Shown here: positions 34,335 to 45,102 of the stretch, piece after piece
How positions within the stretch are numbered: the first letter of the stretch is position 1
Layout: every line of letters starts with the position of its first letter
Origin: Pseudomonadota bacterium
Lineage (GTDB): Bacteria; Pseudomonadota; Gammaproteobacteria; Burkholderiales; Burkholderiaceae_C
Length of the DNA stretch: 64,000 bases
Direction of reading: 5' to 3'
Assembly (NCBI GenBank): GCA_021805825.1
Contig: JAJZEC010000010.1
Coordinates: 1-64,000 of the forward strand
Notes under the pieces: generated by a model
What the model was told of the DNA's origin: nothing
What the model saw: only the letters and a program-made list of their open reading frames with translations
The model's database searches: none
Position numbers and translations under genes: made by a program

Positions 34335-35896
34335 TGGCACACATACCCGAAGCCATCAGCACCAAGGATGCCGCGCACAGAATCGGCGTTTCGGAGCAGC
34401 GCGTCCGAACGCTGCTGCGCTCGGGTGCGCTGGACGGCAGGCAGATCGGCAAGCAATGGCTGACGAGCGAAGAGGCGGTCGCAGCCTACCTGCAGCGGGG
34501 CGCGACCAGACCACCCGAGGATCGCAGGCGCAAGCCGGGAGACTTGCCCAGGCTCAGGGCGCTTTCGTTCTTCTCGGGCGCGATGGGCCTGGATCTCGGA
34601 CTGGAGAGGGCGGGCATCCACCTGCTGCTCGCCTGTGAATCCGATCCGACCTGCCGGAGGACGATCAGCGCGAACCGCCCCGACATCGGCCTCATCGGCG
34701 ACATCTGGCGCTACGACGCACAGCAGATCCGCGAGCACGCCGGGTTGTCGCAGGATGCCGAGATCGACGTCATGGTGGGCGGCCCGCCCTGCCAGGCCTT
34801 CTCCACCGCCGGCGCGCGGCGGGGCTTTCGCGACCAACGCGGCAACGCCTTGCTGCGCTACGTCGATCTGATCCTCGAACTGCGGCCGCGCTTCGCGGTC
34901 ATCGAGAACGTGCGGGGGCTGCTCTCGGCGCCGATGGTGCACACCCCGCACTCCGAGCGCGGCCCGGGCTGGATGCCTCAGCCGCAGGAGCGGCCAGGGG
35001 GCGCGTTGATGCATGTGCTCGGTAGGCTCCGCGCCGGGGGGTACGCGGTCTCGTTCAACCTGTACAACGCGGCGAACTTCGGCGTGCCGCAGTCCCGCGA
35101 GCGCGTGATCCTGCTGTGCTCCCGGGACGGAGAGAAACTGCCCCACCTGGTTCCGACGCACGCGCAGAGCGGCTCCTTCGGCCTGCCGCGCTGGCGCACC
35201 CTGCGCGAGGCGCTGGCGGGAATGGATCCCCAGGCCGGCGACCACGAGGAGTTTCCGCAGGAAAGGCTTCGCTTCTACCGCATGCTCGGCCCCGGACAGT
35301 ACTGGAAGCATCTGCCGGTGGAACTCCATCGCGCGGCCCTGGGCGGCTCGCTCGACGCAGGTGGGGGCAAGACGGGCTTCCTGCGCCGGCTGGACTGGGA
35401 CAAGCCCTCCTGCACGCTGGTCACGTCCCCGACGATGCCCGCCACCGACATCTGCCACCCGGAAGAGGACAGGCCGCTTTCGGTTCAGGAGTACGCGAGG
35501 ATCCAGCAATTCCCCGACGACTGGGTGTTCTGCGGATCCATCGCCGATCGCTACAGGCAGATCGGCAATGCCGTGCCCGTCGGGCTCGGCGAGGCCGTCG
35601 GCCGCGCGATCCTCGCACGCATGGCCGGCGTACACCCGCAACCACCCGCCGGCTTTGCATTCAGCCGCTACAAGGACACCGACGAGGTGTCCTGGGAAGC
35701 CAGAACCCGAAGGGTCATGGGCTGCGCGGCAGACGAGGCCCGCGTGCCGCGCAAGCAGGCCACCGGCAGGCAGGCCGAGGATCGACAGCTCGCGCTCTTC
35801 CGCTCCGGGGCCGCATGCCTGCGGCAGGCCGGTGCCCGCGTCCTGTCGATCCCGCTTTCCGGGCGACGGCGCCTCAGCCGATCACCCGGGTCTTGA
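34334..35896 (+). CDS. DNA (cytosine-5) methyltransferase with N-terminal helix-turn-helix
   Basis: 520 residues. Residues about 8-55 form an excisionase/MerR-like helix-turn-helix (STKDAAHRIGVSEQRVRTLL, then GRQIGKQWLTSEEAV). The catalytic part follows: LSFFSGAMGLDLGLERAG (motif I), GGPPCQAFST (motif IV, catalytic Cys), ENVRG (VI), PQSRERVIL (VIII) and RQIGNAVPVGL (X). It protects the host from the endonuclease encoded 63 bases upstream and may also control transcription of the pair. The C-terminal 30 residues after DRQLALFRS look like read-on sequence, and the stop lies 23 bases inside the convergent acyl-CoA synthetase gene. Confidence 0.92.
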   Translation: MAHIPEAISTKDAAHRIGVSEQRVRTLLRSGALDGRQIGKQWLTSEEAVAAYLQRGATRPPEDRRRKPGDLPRLRALSFFSGAMGLDLGLERAGIHLLLACESDPTCRRTISANRPDIGLIGDIWRYDAQQIREHAGLSQDAEIDVMVGGPPCQAFSTAGARRGFRDQRGNALLRYVDLILELRPRFAVIENVRGLLSAPMVHTPHSERGPGWMPQPQERPGGALMHVLGRLRAGGYAVSFNLYNAANFGVPQSRERVILLCSRDGEKLPHLVPTHAQSGSFGLPRWRTLREALAGMDPQAGDHEEFPQERLRFYRMLGPGQYWKHLPVELHRAALGGSLDAGGGKTGFLRRLDWDKPSCTLVTSPTMPATDICHPEEDRPLSVQEYARIQQFPDDWVFCGSIADRYRQIGNAVPVGLGEAVGRAILARMAGVHPQPPAGFAFSRYKDTDEVSWEARTRRVMGCAADEARVPRKQATGRQAEDRQLALFRSGAACLRQAGARVLSIPLSGRRRLSRSPGS

Positions 35897-37715
35897 ACAG
35901 GTAGGCATCGAAAGCGCGCCGCACGCGCTGCAGCGCCGCCGCGTCGCCCTGCAGGGCGATGCGCACCTCGACGCCGCGCGCGCCCTCGCTGACCTCGAGC
36001 TCGTCGGCGCGCATCTGCAGTTCCTCTTCGAGCACCGATGCGACCTTGCGCCGCGTCGCGTCGATGCGCAGCGCGGGCTTGAAGATCTTTCCCACGCTGG
36101 TCAGGGGCATCTGCTCGACCCGGTACACCCGCTTCGGCCATGCGGGGCGTTCGTCGATGCGCGCCTGCGCGTGCTCGAGCAGTTCCTGCTCGGACGCGGC
36201 GGCGCCCGGTCGCAGTTGCACATAGACCACCGGAAGCTCCCCGGCATAGGCATCGGGCTGGCCCACCGCGGCGGCCAGAGCCACGTCCTCGTGATCCGTC
36301 ATGGCCTGCTCGATCATCTCCGGGTCGATGTTGTGCCCGCTGCGAATGATCAGATCCTTGCTGCGGCCGCACAGGAACAAGCGCCCGTCGGCATCGCTGT
36401 AGGCCAGGTCGCCGCCGACCAGTTCGCCGTCGCTGAAGACCCCCGCATCACGCGCCGCATCGCCGTAGCCCGGAGAGACGTGGGGCCCGCGGATCACCAG
36501 CACGCCGGTCTGGCCCGCGGGCAGGCACTCGCCCACGCTGCCGTCCGGCAACAGGCGACGCACCTCCGCGCGCGTGTAGGGGATGGGAAAGCCCACCGAC
36601 CCCTCGCACACCCTGCCGTGCGCCGGGTCGACACTGACCACGCCGGCGGTTTCGGTCATGCCCAGCACCTGGTGCATGGGCGTGCCGGTGATGCGTTCCC
36701 AGCGCTGCGTCAGGGCGCGCGGCACCGCGGCGCCGCCGGTCAGTCCGATGCGCAGGCTGGACAGATCGCGGCCATTCGTCGGCACGTCGAGAATCGCGCC
36801 CACCGCGGTCGGCACGCCGCCACCGGCGGTCACGCGGTGGCGGGCGACGATGTCCCAGTAGTTGCGCACCATGGCCGGCTCGCGGTAGCCGGCCGGGGAC
36901 ATCAGCAGCAGATGCGCGCCGCGCAGGAATGCGCCGAGCCCGCAGGGCATCGCGGCCGCCACGTGAAACATCGGGAAGCCCTGGGTGAGCACGGTCTCGG
37001 GCCCGAAATCGAGCATCACGGCGCTGCCGTAGGAGGCGCAGATCTGGTTGGCATGGGTGTGGCGCACGAGCTTGGGTGCCGCAGTCGTCCCCCCGGTATG
37101 GAAGTACGCCGCGATGTCGTCGCCGCCGCGCTGAGCGCCGCATTCGATGCGGTCGCTGCGTTGCGCGCGCAGCAGCTCGTCCAGCTCGGGAGCCGGCTCG
37201 TCGCCGGCGCCCACGCGCACCAGGCGCAAGGCGGGCAGGGCCTGCTGCACGGCAAGAGCCTTCTGCCAGATGTCCAGGCGCGGGTTCGGCCCGAGGGCCA
37301 CCAGCACGCTGGCATCCGCCGCGCGCAGCAGTTCCACGATGGCGGCTGGCTGCAGCAGAAAATTGATCGGCAGCGAGCTGCCCACGCATTCCGCCCCCCA
37401 CAGCACGGCATGCGTCTCGACCAGGTTGGGCAGCATGTAGGCGACGACCGGCCGCGCGCCAGCCAGCGCATGAAAGGCATTCGCGGCGCGCCGTATCAGG
37501 CCGACCAGCTCGATGTAGGACACCACGCGCGGCCGCTCGTCGGCCTCGCCGGTCATCAGCATGGTCAGCGCCGGGCGCTGTCCGAAACGACGCGCCGAGG
37601 CTTCGAACACCTCCAGCACGCTGCGTCCGGGCGCGCGCTCGGACCAGGGCATCGCCTCCTCGAATCGTCGGATATCGGACAGGTCGCGCAACACCGGGTT
37701 CGATGGCTCAGGCAT
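35874..37715 (-). CDS. Acyl-CoA synthetase / AMP-dependent ligase
   Basis: 613 residues. ANL-superfamily motifs: YFHTGGTTAAPKLVRHTH (P-loop), GMTETAGV (A5), GDLAYSDADGRLFLCGR (A7-A8) and a C-terminal GKIFKPALR with the catalytic Lys. It should activate a carboxylic acid to acyl-AMP and then acyl-CoA. ATG 37715 has GGAG nine bases upstream; an in-frame ATG further out is less likely. Substrate is not evident; neighbours give no pathway hint. Its 3' end overlaps that of the methyltransferase gene. Confidence 0.9.
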   Translation of the reverse strand: MPEPSNPVLRDLSDIRRFEEAMPWSERAPGRSVLEVFEASARRFGQRPALTMLMTGEADERPRVVSYIELVGLIRRAANAFHALAGARPVVAYMLPNLVETHAVLWGAECVGSSLPINFLLQPAAIVELLRAADASVLVALGPNPRLDIWQKALAVQQALPALRLVRVGAGDEPAPELDELLRAQRSDRIECGAQRGGDDIAAYFHTGGTTAAPKLVRHTHANQICASYGSAVMLDFGPETVLTQGFPMFHVAAAMPCGLGAFLRGAHLLLMSPAGYREPAMVRNYWDIVARHRVTAGGGVPTAVGAILDVPTNGRDLSSLRIGLTGGAAVPRALTQRWERITGTPMHQVLGMTETAGVVSVDPAHGRVCEGSVGFPIPYTRAEVRRLLPDGSVGECLPAGQTGVLVIRGPHVSPGYGDAARDAGVFSDGELVGGDLAYSDADGRLFLCGRSKDLIIRSGHNIDPEMIEQAMTDHEDVALAAAVGQPDAYAGELPVVYVQLRPGAAASEQELLEHAQARIDERPAWPKRVYRVEQMPLTSVGKIFKPALRIDATRRKVASVLEEELQMRADELEVSEGARGVEVRIALQGDAAALQRVRRAFDAYLFKTRVIG

Positions 37716-37847
37716 GCCGTGGCTCCGTGGGAAGGGTCGGAGATCGCATGCGGGGACGGACACCGGAAACTCCGGCATCCATCGCTTCGACTCCATGTCC
37801 TCAAACGTTAGCACCGGCAGTCGGCGCTGTACAGGACTCCGGGGGCT

Positions 37848-38921
<1,074 letters not shown>

Positions 38922-39054
38922 CTACGACTCTCAGGATGCCCAGGCGTTGCGGTCATTTTCCTGAATGATCTTCATGTACGCCACCAGCCTTGCCTGCAAG
39001 GTTCCGCTGGACGGGGGGTGAGTGCCCTGTCGGGGCCCATCGGGCCTGGCTGCC

Positions 39055-39534
39055 TCAGCGGCCCAGCGGCAGGTAGGTGGACTCCTTCACCTCCTCCATC
39101 ACGATCGAACTGCGCGACTCGGCCGCCACGGGCAGGCGCTTGAGGATGCTGCCGAGGAGTCCTCGGTATTCCCGCATGTCGCGCAGGCGGAACTTGAGCA
39201 GGTAGTCGAATTCTCCAGACACCAAGTGGCATTCCAGCACTTCGGGCATGTGCAGCAACTCGTCGCGCACCGCGTCGAATACGTCGGCGCCCTTGGCAGC
39301 CAGCTTGATCTCCACAAACACCAGCAGCCCCTTGTCGACGGCCGCCGGCGCGACCTTGGCGCAGTAGCCGGTGATCACCCCGTCGCGCTCCATGCGCCGC
39401 ACGCGCTCGGCGCAGGGAGACGTGCTCAGGCCCACGCGCTGCGCCACCTCGGTGATGGGCAGGCGCCCTTCGCGTTGCAGGATGTCGAGGATCTTTCGAT
39501 CCATCCGATCCAGGGGGTGTTTTTCACGTTCCAT
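39055..39534 (-). CDS. Lrp/AsnC-family regulator (DadR/BkdR-like)
   Basis: 159 residues: N-terminal helix-turn-helix MDRKILDILQREGRLPITEV and GLSTSPCAERVRRMERDGVI, then the RAM ligand-binding domain with VLECHLVSGEFDYLLKFR. It is transcribed away from dadA across a 118-base gap, the usual arrangement for an alanine-responsive Lrp-type regulator controlling D-amino acid dehydrogenase. Ligand (alanine, leucine or other) is inferred. Confidence 0.92.
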   Translation of the reverse strand: MEREKHPLDRMDRKILDILQREGRLPITEVAQRVGLSTSPCAERVRRMERDGVITGYCAKVAPAAVDKGLLVFVEIKLAAKGADVFDAVRDELLHMPEVLECHLVSGEFDYLLKFRLRDMREYRGLLGSILKRLPVAAESRSSIVMEEVKESTYLPLGR

Positions 39535-39589
39535 CGCGCCGTCCGAGGGTTTCGGAAAGTGATATTAACTGCATTTCAAGCCAAAAACG

Positions 39590-39603
39590 GCAAGAATTTC
39601 TGC
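39590..39603. promoter_or_regulatory. Lrp-type operator candidate between regulator and dadA
   Basis: GCAAGAATTTCTGC is an AT-centred imperfect palindrome 50 bases before the dadA start, in the only AT-rich patch of the gap. It resembles Lrp-type sites; assignment is by context. Confidence 0.35.
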
Positions 39604-39652
39604 GATCATCCGCCTACATTGCCGCTACGTCTAAGTCAAAAGGGGTTCCGGC

Positions 39653-40951
39653 ATGAAAGTCATCGTTCTCGGCGCAGGGGTCATCGGAGTCACCACCGCC
39701 TACTACCTGGCGCGCGCCGGTGCCGAGGTGAAGGTGCTGGAGCGTCAGCCCGGATCGGCGCTGGAAACCAGCCATGCGAACGCCGGCCAGGTGTCGCCCG
39801 GCTACTCGACCCCGTGGGCGGCACCGGGCATCCCCTTCAAGGCCTTGAAGTGGATGTTCCAGCGCCACGCTCCGCTGGCCATCCGCCCCGACGGCACGCT
39901 GTGGCAGTTGCGCTGGATGCACGCGATGCTGCGCAACTGCACGTCCGCCCGCTATGCGACCAACAAGGAACGCATGATGCGCCTGGCCGAATACAGTCGC
40001 GACAGCCTGCGCGCCTTGCGCGCGGAAACCGGGCTGCAGTACGAGCAGCGCAGCGCCGGCACGCTGCAGGTGTTTCGCAGCCAGGCGCAGTTCGACGCCG
40101 CGCAACGCGATATCGCGGTGTTGCAGGAGTGCGGGGTGGCGCACGAACTGCTGCGCGGGGATCAACTCGAGGCGGTGGAGCCGGCGCTGGCCCAGGCCCG
40201 CGACCGCCTGGTCGGCGGACTGCGACTGCCCAACGACGAGACCGGGGACTGCCGGCTGTTCACCGACGGCCTGGCGCGTCTGGCCGCCGGGCTCGGCGTG
40301 CGCTTTGCCTATGGCAGCGAGGTGCGGGGGCTGCGGCATGACGGCCGGCGCATCACCGCGGTCGAGGTCGGGGGCGAACTGCTGCATGCCGATGCCTACG
40401 TGGTGGCTTTCGGCAGCTATTCGCGGGCCCTGCTGCGGCCACTGGGCATCGACCTGCCGGTGTATCCGATCAAGGGCTATTCGCTGACCGCGCCGCTGGT
40501 CGACGAGTCGCTGGCGCCGCGCTCGACGGTGCTCGACGAGACCTACAAGATCGCCATCACACGCTTCGACCGGCGCATCCGCATCGGCGGCATGGCCGAG
40601 ATCGCCGGCTTCGATCTGCGCCTGAACCCGCGGCGGCGCGCAACGCTGGAGATGGTGTGCAGCCAGCTGTTCCCCGGCGGCGACCTGGATGCCGCCGAGT
40701 TCTGGACCGGGCTGCGTCCGATGACCCCGGACGGCACCCCCGTGGTCGGGCCGACACGCTGGAGCAACCTGTCGCTCAACACCGGGCACGGCACGCTGGG
40801 CTGGACCATGGCCTGCGGCTCGGCCCGCGTGCTGGCAGACCAGCTCAGCGGCCGGCGCTGCGACATCGAGACCCGCGATCTGGCGCTGGATCGCGGTGCG
40901 ATGGCGCCGGCGCATCCGGCGCCGACGGTGCCCGCGCTCGGGGCCCGCTGA
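39653..40951 (+). CDS. dadA: D-amino acid dehydrogenase
   Basis: 432 residues. FAD-binding [19 protein letters not shown] at the N-terminus, the DadA-typical [22 protein letters not shown], and C-terminal [17 protein letters not shown] with [16 protein letters not shown]. DadA is a peripheral inner-membrane flavoenzyme oxidising D-alanine and other D-amino acids to keto acids, passing electrons to quinones. AAGGGG precedes ATG 39653. Probably controlled by the divergent Lrp regulator. No alanine racemase gene follows. Confidence 0.95.
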   Translation: MKVIVLGAGVIGVTTAYYLARAGAEVKVLERQPGSALETSHANAGQVSPGYSTPWAAPGIPFKALKWMFQRHAPLAIRPDGTLWQLRWMHAMLRNCTSARYATNKERMMRLAEYSRDSLRALRAETGLQYEQRSAGTLQVFRSQAQFDAAQRDIAVLQECGVAHELLRGDQLEAVEPALAQARDRLVGGLRLPNDETGDCRLFTDGLARLAAGLGVRFAYGSEVRGLRHDGRRITAVEVGGELLHADAYVVAFGSYSRALLRPLGIDLPVYPIKGYSLTAPLVDESLAPRSTVLDETYKIAITRFDRRIRIGGMAEIAGFDLRLNPRRRATLEMVCSQLFPGGDLDAAEFWTGLRPMTPDGTPVVGPTRWSNLSLNTGHGTLGWTMACGSARVLADQLSGRRCDIETRDLALDRGAMAPAHPAPTVPALGAR

Positions 40952-40972
40952 GCGCGGCCGACCTCCGGTCGC

Positions 40973-42619
40973 CTAGAACAATGCCGAGGCCTTCTGCAGC
41001 GCGATGAACACCCCGATCAGGAACGGGATGCCGATCGCCAGCCAGGCCACGATTCCCGTGCCGCCGAGGCGGCCCCGCGCCGCGCTGTCGGCAAGCGCCA
41101 CCGTGCGGTGTTCGTGCTGCAGTTCCTTCTCGCGCGCGAGTTCCTCGGGCGTCATGTGGTGCCTGTCGTGCACGGGCCGGATGAGCAGGTTCAGGATCAG
41201 CCCGACGAGCAGCAGTCCGGCCAGGATGTACAGCGTGCGGTCGTAGACCAGGTGCTGCGCGACTCCGGCATCGATCTGCTTCTGCCGGATCGCGGCGATC
41301 AGGAACGGGCCGACGACGCCGGCGACCGACCAGGCGGTAAGCAGGCGCCCGTGAATGGCGCCGACCATCTGCGTGCCGAACATGTCGGCCAGATAGGCCG
41401 GCACCGTGGCGAAGCCGCCGCCGTACATCGACAGGATCAGACAGATGCCGATCACGAACAGTCCCGCCTGGCCCAGGTGGCCCAGCGTGGGCATGCTCAC
41501 GTACAGCGCGATGCCGAGGAGGAAGAACACCGAGTAGGTCGTCTTGCGCCCGATGTGATCCGACACGCTGGCCCAGAACAGGCGGCCCAGGCTGTTGAAC
41601 AGGCTGATCAGCCCGATCAGTCCCGCGGCCGAGGCGACGATCGCCGCCTTCTGCGCCGCGCTGATCGAGCTGGCGTCGGCCACGCCGATCAGGCGGGCGC
41701 CGAAGACGTCCTGCAGCATCGGGCTGGCCATCGCGATGACGCCGATGCCGGCGGTCACATTCAGGCACAACACCCCCCAGATCAGCCAGAACTGGGGGGT
41801 CTTCCAGGCCACGTCGAGGTGGGTGTGGTTCTGCGTGATCATCGCCTTCGCGCCGTTGCCGGCCGGCGGCGTCCATCCCGTGGGCTTCCAGCCGCTGGGC
41901 GGGACGCGCATGCCGAAGGCGCCGGCCGACATGACCAGGAAGTACAGGATCCCTAGGGTGATCAGTGTGGCCGCCACGCCGGCCGAACTGTTGCCGTCGC
42001 CGTGGTAGCGCATCAGCGCGACCGCGATGGGCGCGCCGATCATCGCTCCGCCGCCATAGCCCATGATCGCCAGGCCGGTCGCCAGGCCGCGGCGGTCGGG
42101 AAACCACTTGATCAGTGTCGACACCGGGCTGATGTAGCCCAGACCCTGGCCGACACCACCGAGGATTCCGCACCCCAGCCAGAGCAGCCAGAGCTGGTGC
42201 ATGGACACGCCGATGCCGCCGAGCACCAGCCCGCCACCCCAGCACAACGCGGCGATGAAACCGGCCTTGCGCGGCCCGGCGCGCTCCAGCCACCCGCCCC
42301 ACAGGAAGGCCGAGATGCCGAGCACGGCGATGAACATCTCGAAGGTGTGGGTGACGGAAGGCACCGTCCAGTTGCAGGAGGTGCTGAACATCTCCACCAG
42401 CAGTCCCTGGGCGCTGCAGGTGCCCGCGTCGGTGCCGGGCAGCAGCAGGCTCATCGGCAGCCAGAACACCGAAAAGCCGTAGGCCATGCCTATGCATAGG
42501 TGGATCGCCAGCGCCGCGGGGGGGACGAGCCAGCGGTTGAAGTTCGCGCCGGCGACCGTGCGGTCGCGATCCAGCAGCGAGCCGCGCAGGCCGGCGGCGG
42601 ACAGTTGCGTCGATGCCAT
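40973..42619 (-). CDS. OFA-type MFS carrier (oxalate/formate antiporter family)
   Basis: 548 residues with 12 predicted helices and OFA-like motifs such as GYGGGAMIGAP, WFPDRRGLATGLAI and GRLFWASVSDHIGRK. A hydrophilic C-terminal region (PVHDRHHMTPEELAREKELQ) is followed by one more helix, giving 13. OFA proteins exchange small carboxylates such as oxalate and formate. ATG 42619 has AGGAGACC upstream. The carried compound is unknown; no oxalate enzymes are near. Confidence 0.87.
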   Translation of the reverse strand: MASTQLSAAGLRGSLLDRDRTVAGANFNRWLVPPAALAIHLCIGMAYGFSVFWLPMSLLLPGTDAGTCSAQGLLVEMFSTSCNWTVPSVTHTFEMFIAVLGISAFLWGGWLERAGPRKAGFIAALCWGGGLVLGGIGVSMHQLWLLWLGCGILGGVGQGLGYISPVSTLIKWFPDRRGLATGLAIMGYGGGAMIGAPIAVALMRYHGDGNSSAGVAATLITLGILYFLVMSAGAFGMRVPPSGWKPTGWTPPAGNGAKAMITQNHTHLDVAWKTPQFWLIWGVLCLNVTAGIGVIAMASPMLQDVFGARLIGVADASSISAAQKAAIVASAAGLIGLISLFNSLGRLFWASVSDHIGRKTTYSVFFLLGIALYVSMPTLGHLGQAGLFVIGICLILSMYGGGFATVPAYLADMFGTQMVGAIHGRLLTAWSVAGVVGPFLIAAIRQKQIDAGVAQHLVYDRTLYILAGLLLVGLILNLLIRPVHDRHHMTPEELAREKELQHEHRTVALADSAARGRLGGTGIVAWLAIGIPFLIGVFIALQKASALF

Positions 42620-43217
42620 CAGATGGTCTCCTGGGTTCGTGGGGGCGTTCTGCGGTGGGGCTGCGCTGTCCCGCGCGGCATTGCACGGCGCCCATGCCCG
42701 GCATCGAGCGGTTCGCGGGTACGCGCTCGCAGTGCCGCGCTTCCAGTTGCCTGGCGGCGTCCGGATCGTGGGCAGCCATGTCGCGTCGCCCGCGCCACCG
42801 GCCGGACATGTGGCGCCTCGCACGGAGGGAAGCGAGCCACTGGCGCAGTCTCGCACGACGTTCCCGTGGCATGCAGATGGGCAGGCCGAAGCCCGGATTT
42901 CCCGAGCGCTGCGAGGTGCTCGGCAGGGCATTCCCCGGGGGGCGCGTGTGCATGCGGTGCCCGAGAGGGGGAGCTTCCACACGGGTCTTCCCTGCGCGCT
43001 GCAGCGTCCTTCCTTGCCTGGTCAAAGGGATGCGCCACTCCGGACCGATGGCGTCGCCGTCGCCTTCCCGCCCATCGCCCGGCGTCTTCCCAGGGGGCGA
43101 GCAGGGCGTGCGACCCCACATCCCCGGCTCGGGTGTCAGGAATCACGCGCTCGCGCGACCAACCCGCAAAGCCCGCGCGGGTGTGCGCGGCGGAATCCAT
43201 CAACGAGGGGAGCATCC
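42620..43217. other. Long intergenic region upstream of the arsenosugar/MNIO regulon
   Basis: About 600 GC-rich bases. Open frames on both strands are Arg/Ala-rich with no ribosome site, so none is called. The part nearest the OFA gene should hold its promoter. At 43134-43162 lies the first copy of the two-box promoter element. The rest is unexplained. Confidence 0.5.
43134..43162 (+). promoter_or_regulatory. ECF-like promoter element, copy 1 (DoxX unit)
   Basis: TGTCAGG (43134-43140), 15 bases, CGACCAA (43156-43162). The boxes and spacing are identical in copies 3, 4 and 5. The DoxX start codon lies 55 bases downstream. Assignment to an ECF sigma factor is inference from the two-box form with GGAAT in the upstream box region. 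Confidence 0.75.
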
Positions 43218-43706
43218 ATGACACAGGCAACGGCAGCAGCGGCGCGCATCGGCGGCGTCCAGAACCATATCGTGATCCGGCTGTGGGGCCTGGTCGAGCA
43301 CGTGCTCGACTGGCTGCGCGCGCCGGCGCTGCTGGCGGCGCGACTGTACGTGTCGTACGTGTTCTTCAACTCCGGGCTGCAGAGCCTGCGTTCGTGGGCG
43401 GGTACGGTGTGGCTGTACCAGAACGAATTCCACGTCGCGGTGCTGCCGCCGTACGTGGCCGCGGTCGTTGGAACCGCCGGGGAACTGCTGCTGCCTCCGC
43501 TGGTGGCCTTCGGTCTGCTCGGGCGTTTCGGCGCGCTGGGACTGTTCGTGGTGAACCTGGTCGCTCTGCTGTCCTACATGTACGCGCTGCAGGTGCCGGC
43601 GATCATGTTCCATTTCATCTGGGGCGGGCTGATCCTGATGATCGCGCTGTGGGGCCCCGGGGCGTGGTCGGTGGACGCCTGGCGCCTGGGGCGTCGCGCG
43701 CGCTGA
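43218..43706 (+). CDS. DoxX-family membrane protein
   Basis: 162 residues with four helices (about 38-55, 72-95, 98-120 and 125-145). The motif LLAARLYVSYVFFNSGLQSL followed by VAAVVGTAGELLLPPLVAFG is the DoxX core. GAGGGGAGC lies before ATG 43218. DoxX members are common in MNIO/bufferin-type peptide operons and in redox stress systems, where they are thought to handle thiol or quinone redox. Here the gene is the first after promoter copy 1, linking it to the peptide operon at 57 kb. Confidence 0.88.
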   Translation: MTQATAAAARIGGVQNHIVIRLWGLVEHVLDWLRAPALLAARLYVSYVFFNSGLQSLRSWAGTVWLYQNEFHVAVLPPYVAAVVGTAGELLLPPLVAFGLLGRFGALGLFVVNLVALLSYMYALQVPAIMFHFIWGGLILMIALWGPGAWSVDAWRLGRRAR

Positions 43707-43713
43707 GAAGCCG

Positions 43714-45102
43714 ATGATGCAGCGTTTCGAGATGGCACGGCGCCTCGATGGCGTGCGCTGGAATCGCTTCCACACGACGGTGGCGCTGGCGTTGGGCGTG
43801 GGCTGGCTGCTCGACGCCTTCGAGGTGACCATCGTCGGCAATGTCATCGGGGTGTTCAAGCACCTCTGGCACCTCAGCATCACCGAGGCGTCGTGGATCC
43901 TGAGCATCTGGTTCGTCGGGCTGATGATCGGCGCCTACGGCTTCGGCTTCCTCGCCGACCGTTTCGGCCGCCGCAGGCTGTTCCTGCTCACGCTGGTGCT
44001 GTACGGCAGCTGCACGCTGCTGACCGCGGTGGCCTGGAGCTACGGCGCGTTGCTGAGCTTCAGGCTGCTCACCGCCATCGGGGTCGGTGCCGAGTATTCG
44101 GCGATCAACTCGGCGATCGCCGAATTCATCCCCGCGCGCAGCCGCGGCCGCGCCAACGCCGCGGTGATGAACTTCTGGTCGCTGGGGGCGATCGCCGCGG
44201 CCCTCGTCACCCTGTACCTGGTCAACGCGCTGCCGCCGGCCTATGGGTGGCGCGTGGCCTTCGGTTTCGGCGCGCTGGTGGCCTTGAGCACCGCGCTGAT
44301 GCGCCGAAGCATCCCGGAGTCGCCGCGCTGGTTGTTCGAGCAGGGGCGTGTCGACGAGGCCGAACAGGTCGTGCAGGGCATCGAGCAGGGGCGCACCCAC
44401 TGGCTGGCGCCGTCGGCGGCTGGCGGGGCGGCGGTGCAGGTCGATGCCCGACGGGGCGTGTGGGCGCAGACCCGCGAGCTGCTCAGGCGCCATCCTGGGC
44501 GGGTCGCGCTGGGCTGCGCGCTGGACTTCTCGGAGGCCGCGGGCTACTACGGCTTGTTCGCGTTCCTGGCGCTGTTCATCCTGCCTGCGGTTCATGTGCC
44601 CGATGGGTTCGCACCCTTCTTCTACCTGATCGGCAACCTCGGTGCGCTGCTCGGAGGCGCGCTGGTCGTGTGGCTGCTCGACCGCGCGGGGCGCAAGTCC
44701 ACGGTGCCCATGTTCTACCTGCTGGCTGCCGGCGGGGTGCTGATCCTGGCCGCCTCCATGCGCACCGGCTCCTGGGGCTGGGTGCTGGCGGCGTTCACCC
44801 TGGCCAATCTGCTGGCCACCGGGGGCTGGATCTCGGCCTACCCGACCTTCTCGGAGATCTTTCCGACCGAGTTGCGCGCCACCGGGATCGGCATTTCCGT
44901 GGCCGTCGGGCGCCTGGGCGCGTTCGCGGCGCCGCTGGTGCTGACCGCCGTGGCCGATCGCTTCGGCATGCTGCCCGCGCTGCTGCTGCTGGCCAGTTTC
45001 TGGCTGATCGGCGCGGCGTCCATGTTGCCTTGGACGTGGTGGGGCGTCGAAGGCCGTGGTCGGGCGCTGGAGGCCCTGGTGGCTCCGGAGGGAGCCCGGT
45101 GA
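43714..45102 (+). CDS. MFS transporter (metabolite:H+ symporter type)
   Basis: 462 residues, 12 helices, with GFLADRFGRRRLF after helix 2 and IPESPRWLFEQGRVDEAE before the central loop, signatures of the sugar/aromatic-acid:proton symporter branch. ATG 43714 is seven bases after DoxX and the stop overlaps the next start (GTGA), so the three genes form one unit. A transporter in an arsenosugar region could export arsenic-sugar products or import a precursor; no residue proves it. Confidence 0.88.
   Translation: MMQRFEMARRLDGVRWNRFHTTVALALGVGWLLDAFEVTIVGNVIGVFKHLWHLSITEASWILSIWFVGLMIGAYGFGFLADRFGRRRLFLLTLVLYGSCTLLTAVAWSYGALLSFRLLTAIGVGAEYSAINSAIAEFIPARSRGRANAAVMNFWSLGAIAAALVTLYLVNALPPAYGWRVAFGFGALVALSTALMRRSIPESPRWLFEQGRVDEAEQVVQGIEQGRTHWLAPSAAGGAAVQVDARRGVWAQTRELLRRHPGRVALGCALDFSEAAGYYGLFAFLALFILPAVHVPDGFAPFFYLIGNLGALLGGALVVWLLDRAGRKSTVPMFYLLAAGGVLILAASMRTGSWGWVLAAFTLANLLATGGWISAYPTFSEIFPTELRATGIGISVAVGRLGAFAAPLVLTAVADRFGMLPALLLLASFWLIGAASMLPWTWWGVEGRGRALEALVAPEGAR

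Noticed and set aside
42619-43230. Open frames of about 200 codons in the long gap before DoxX
   Set aside because: Arg/Pro/Ala-rich, overlapping on both strands, without start signals; probably non-coding.
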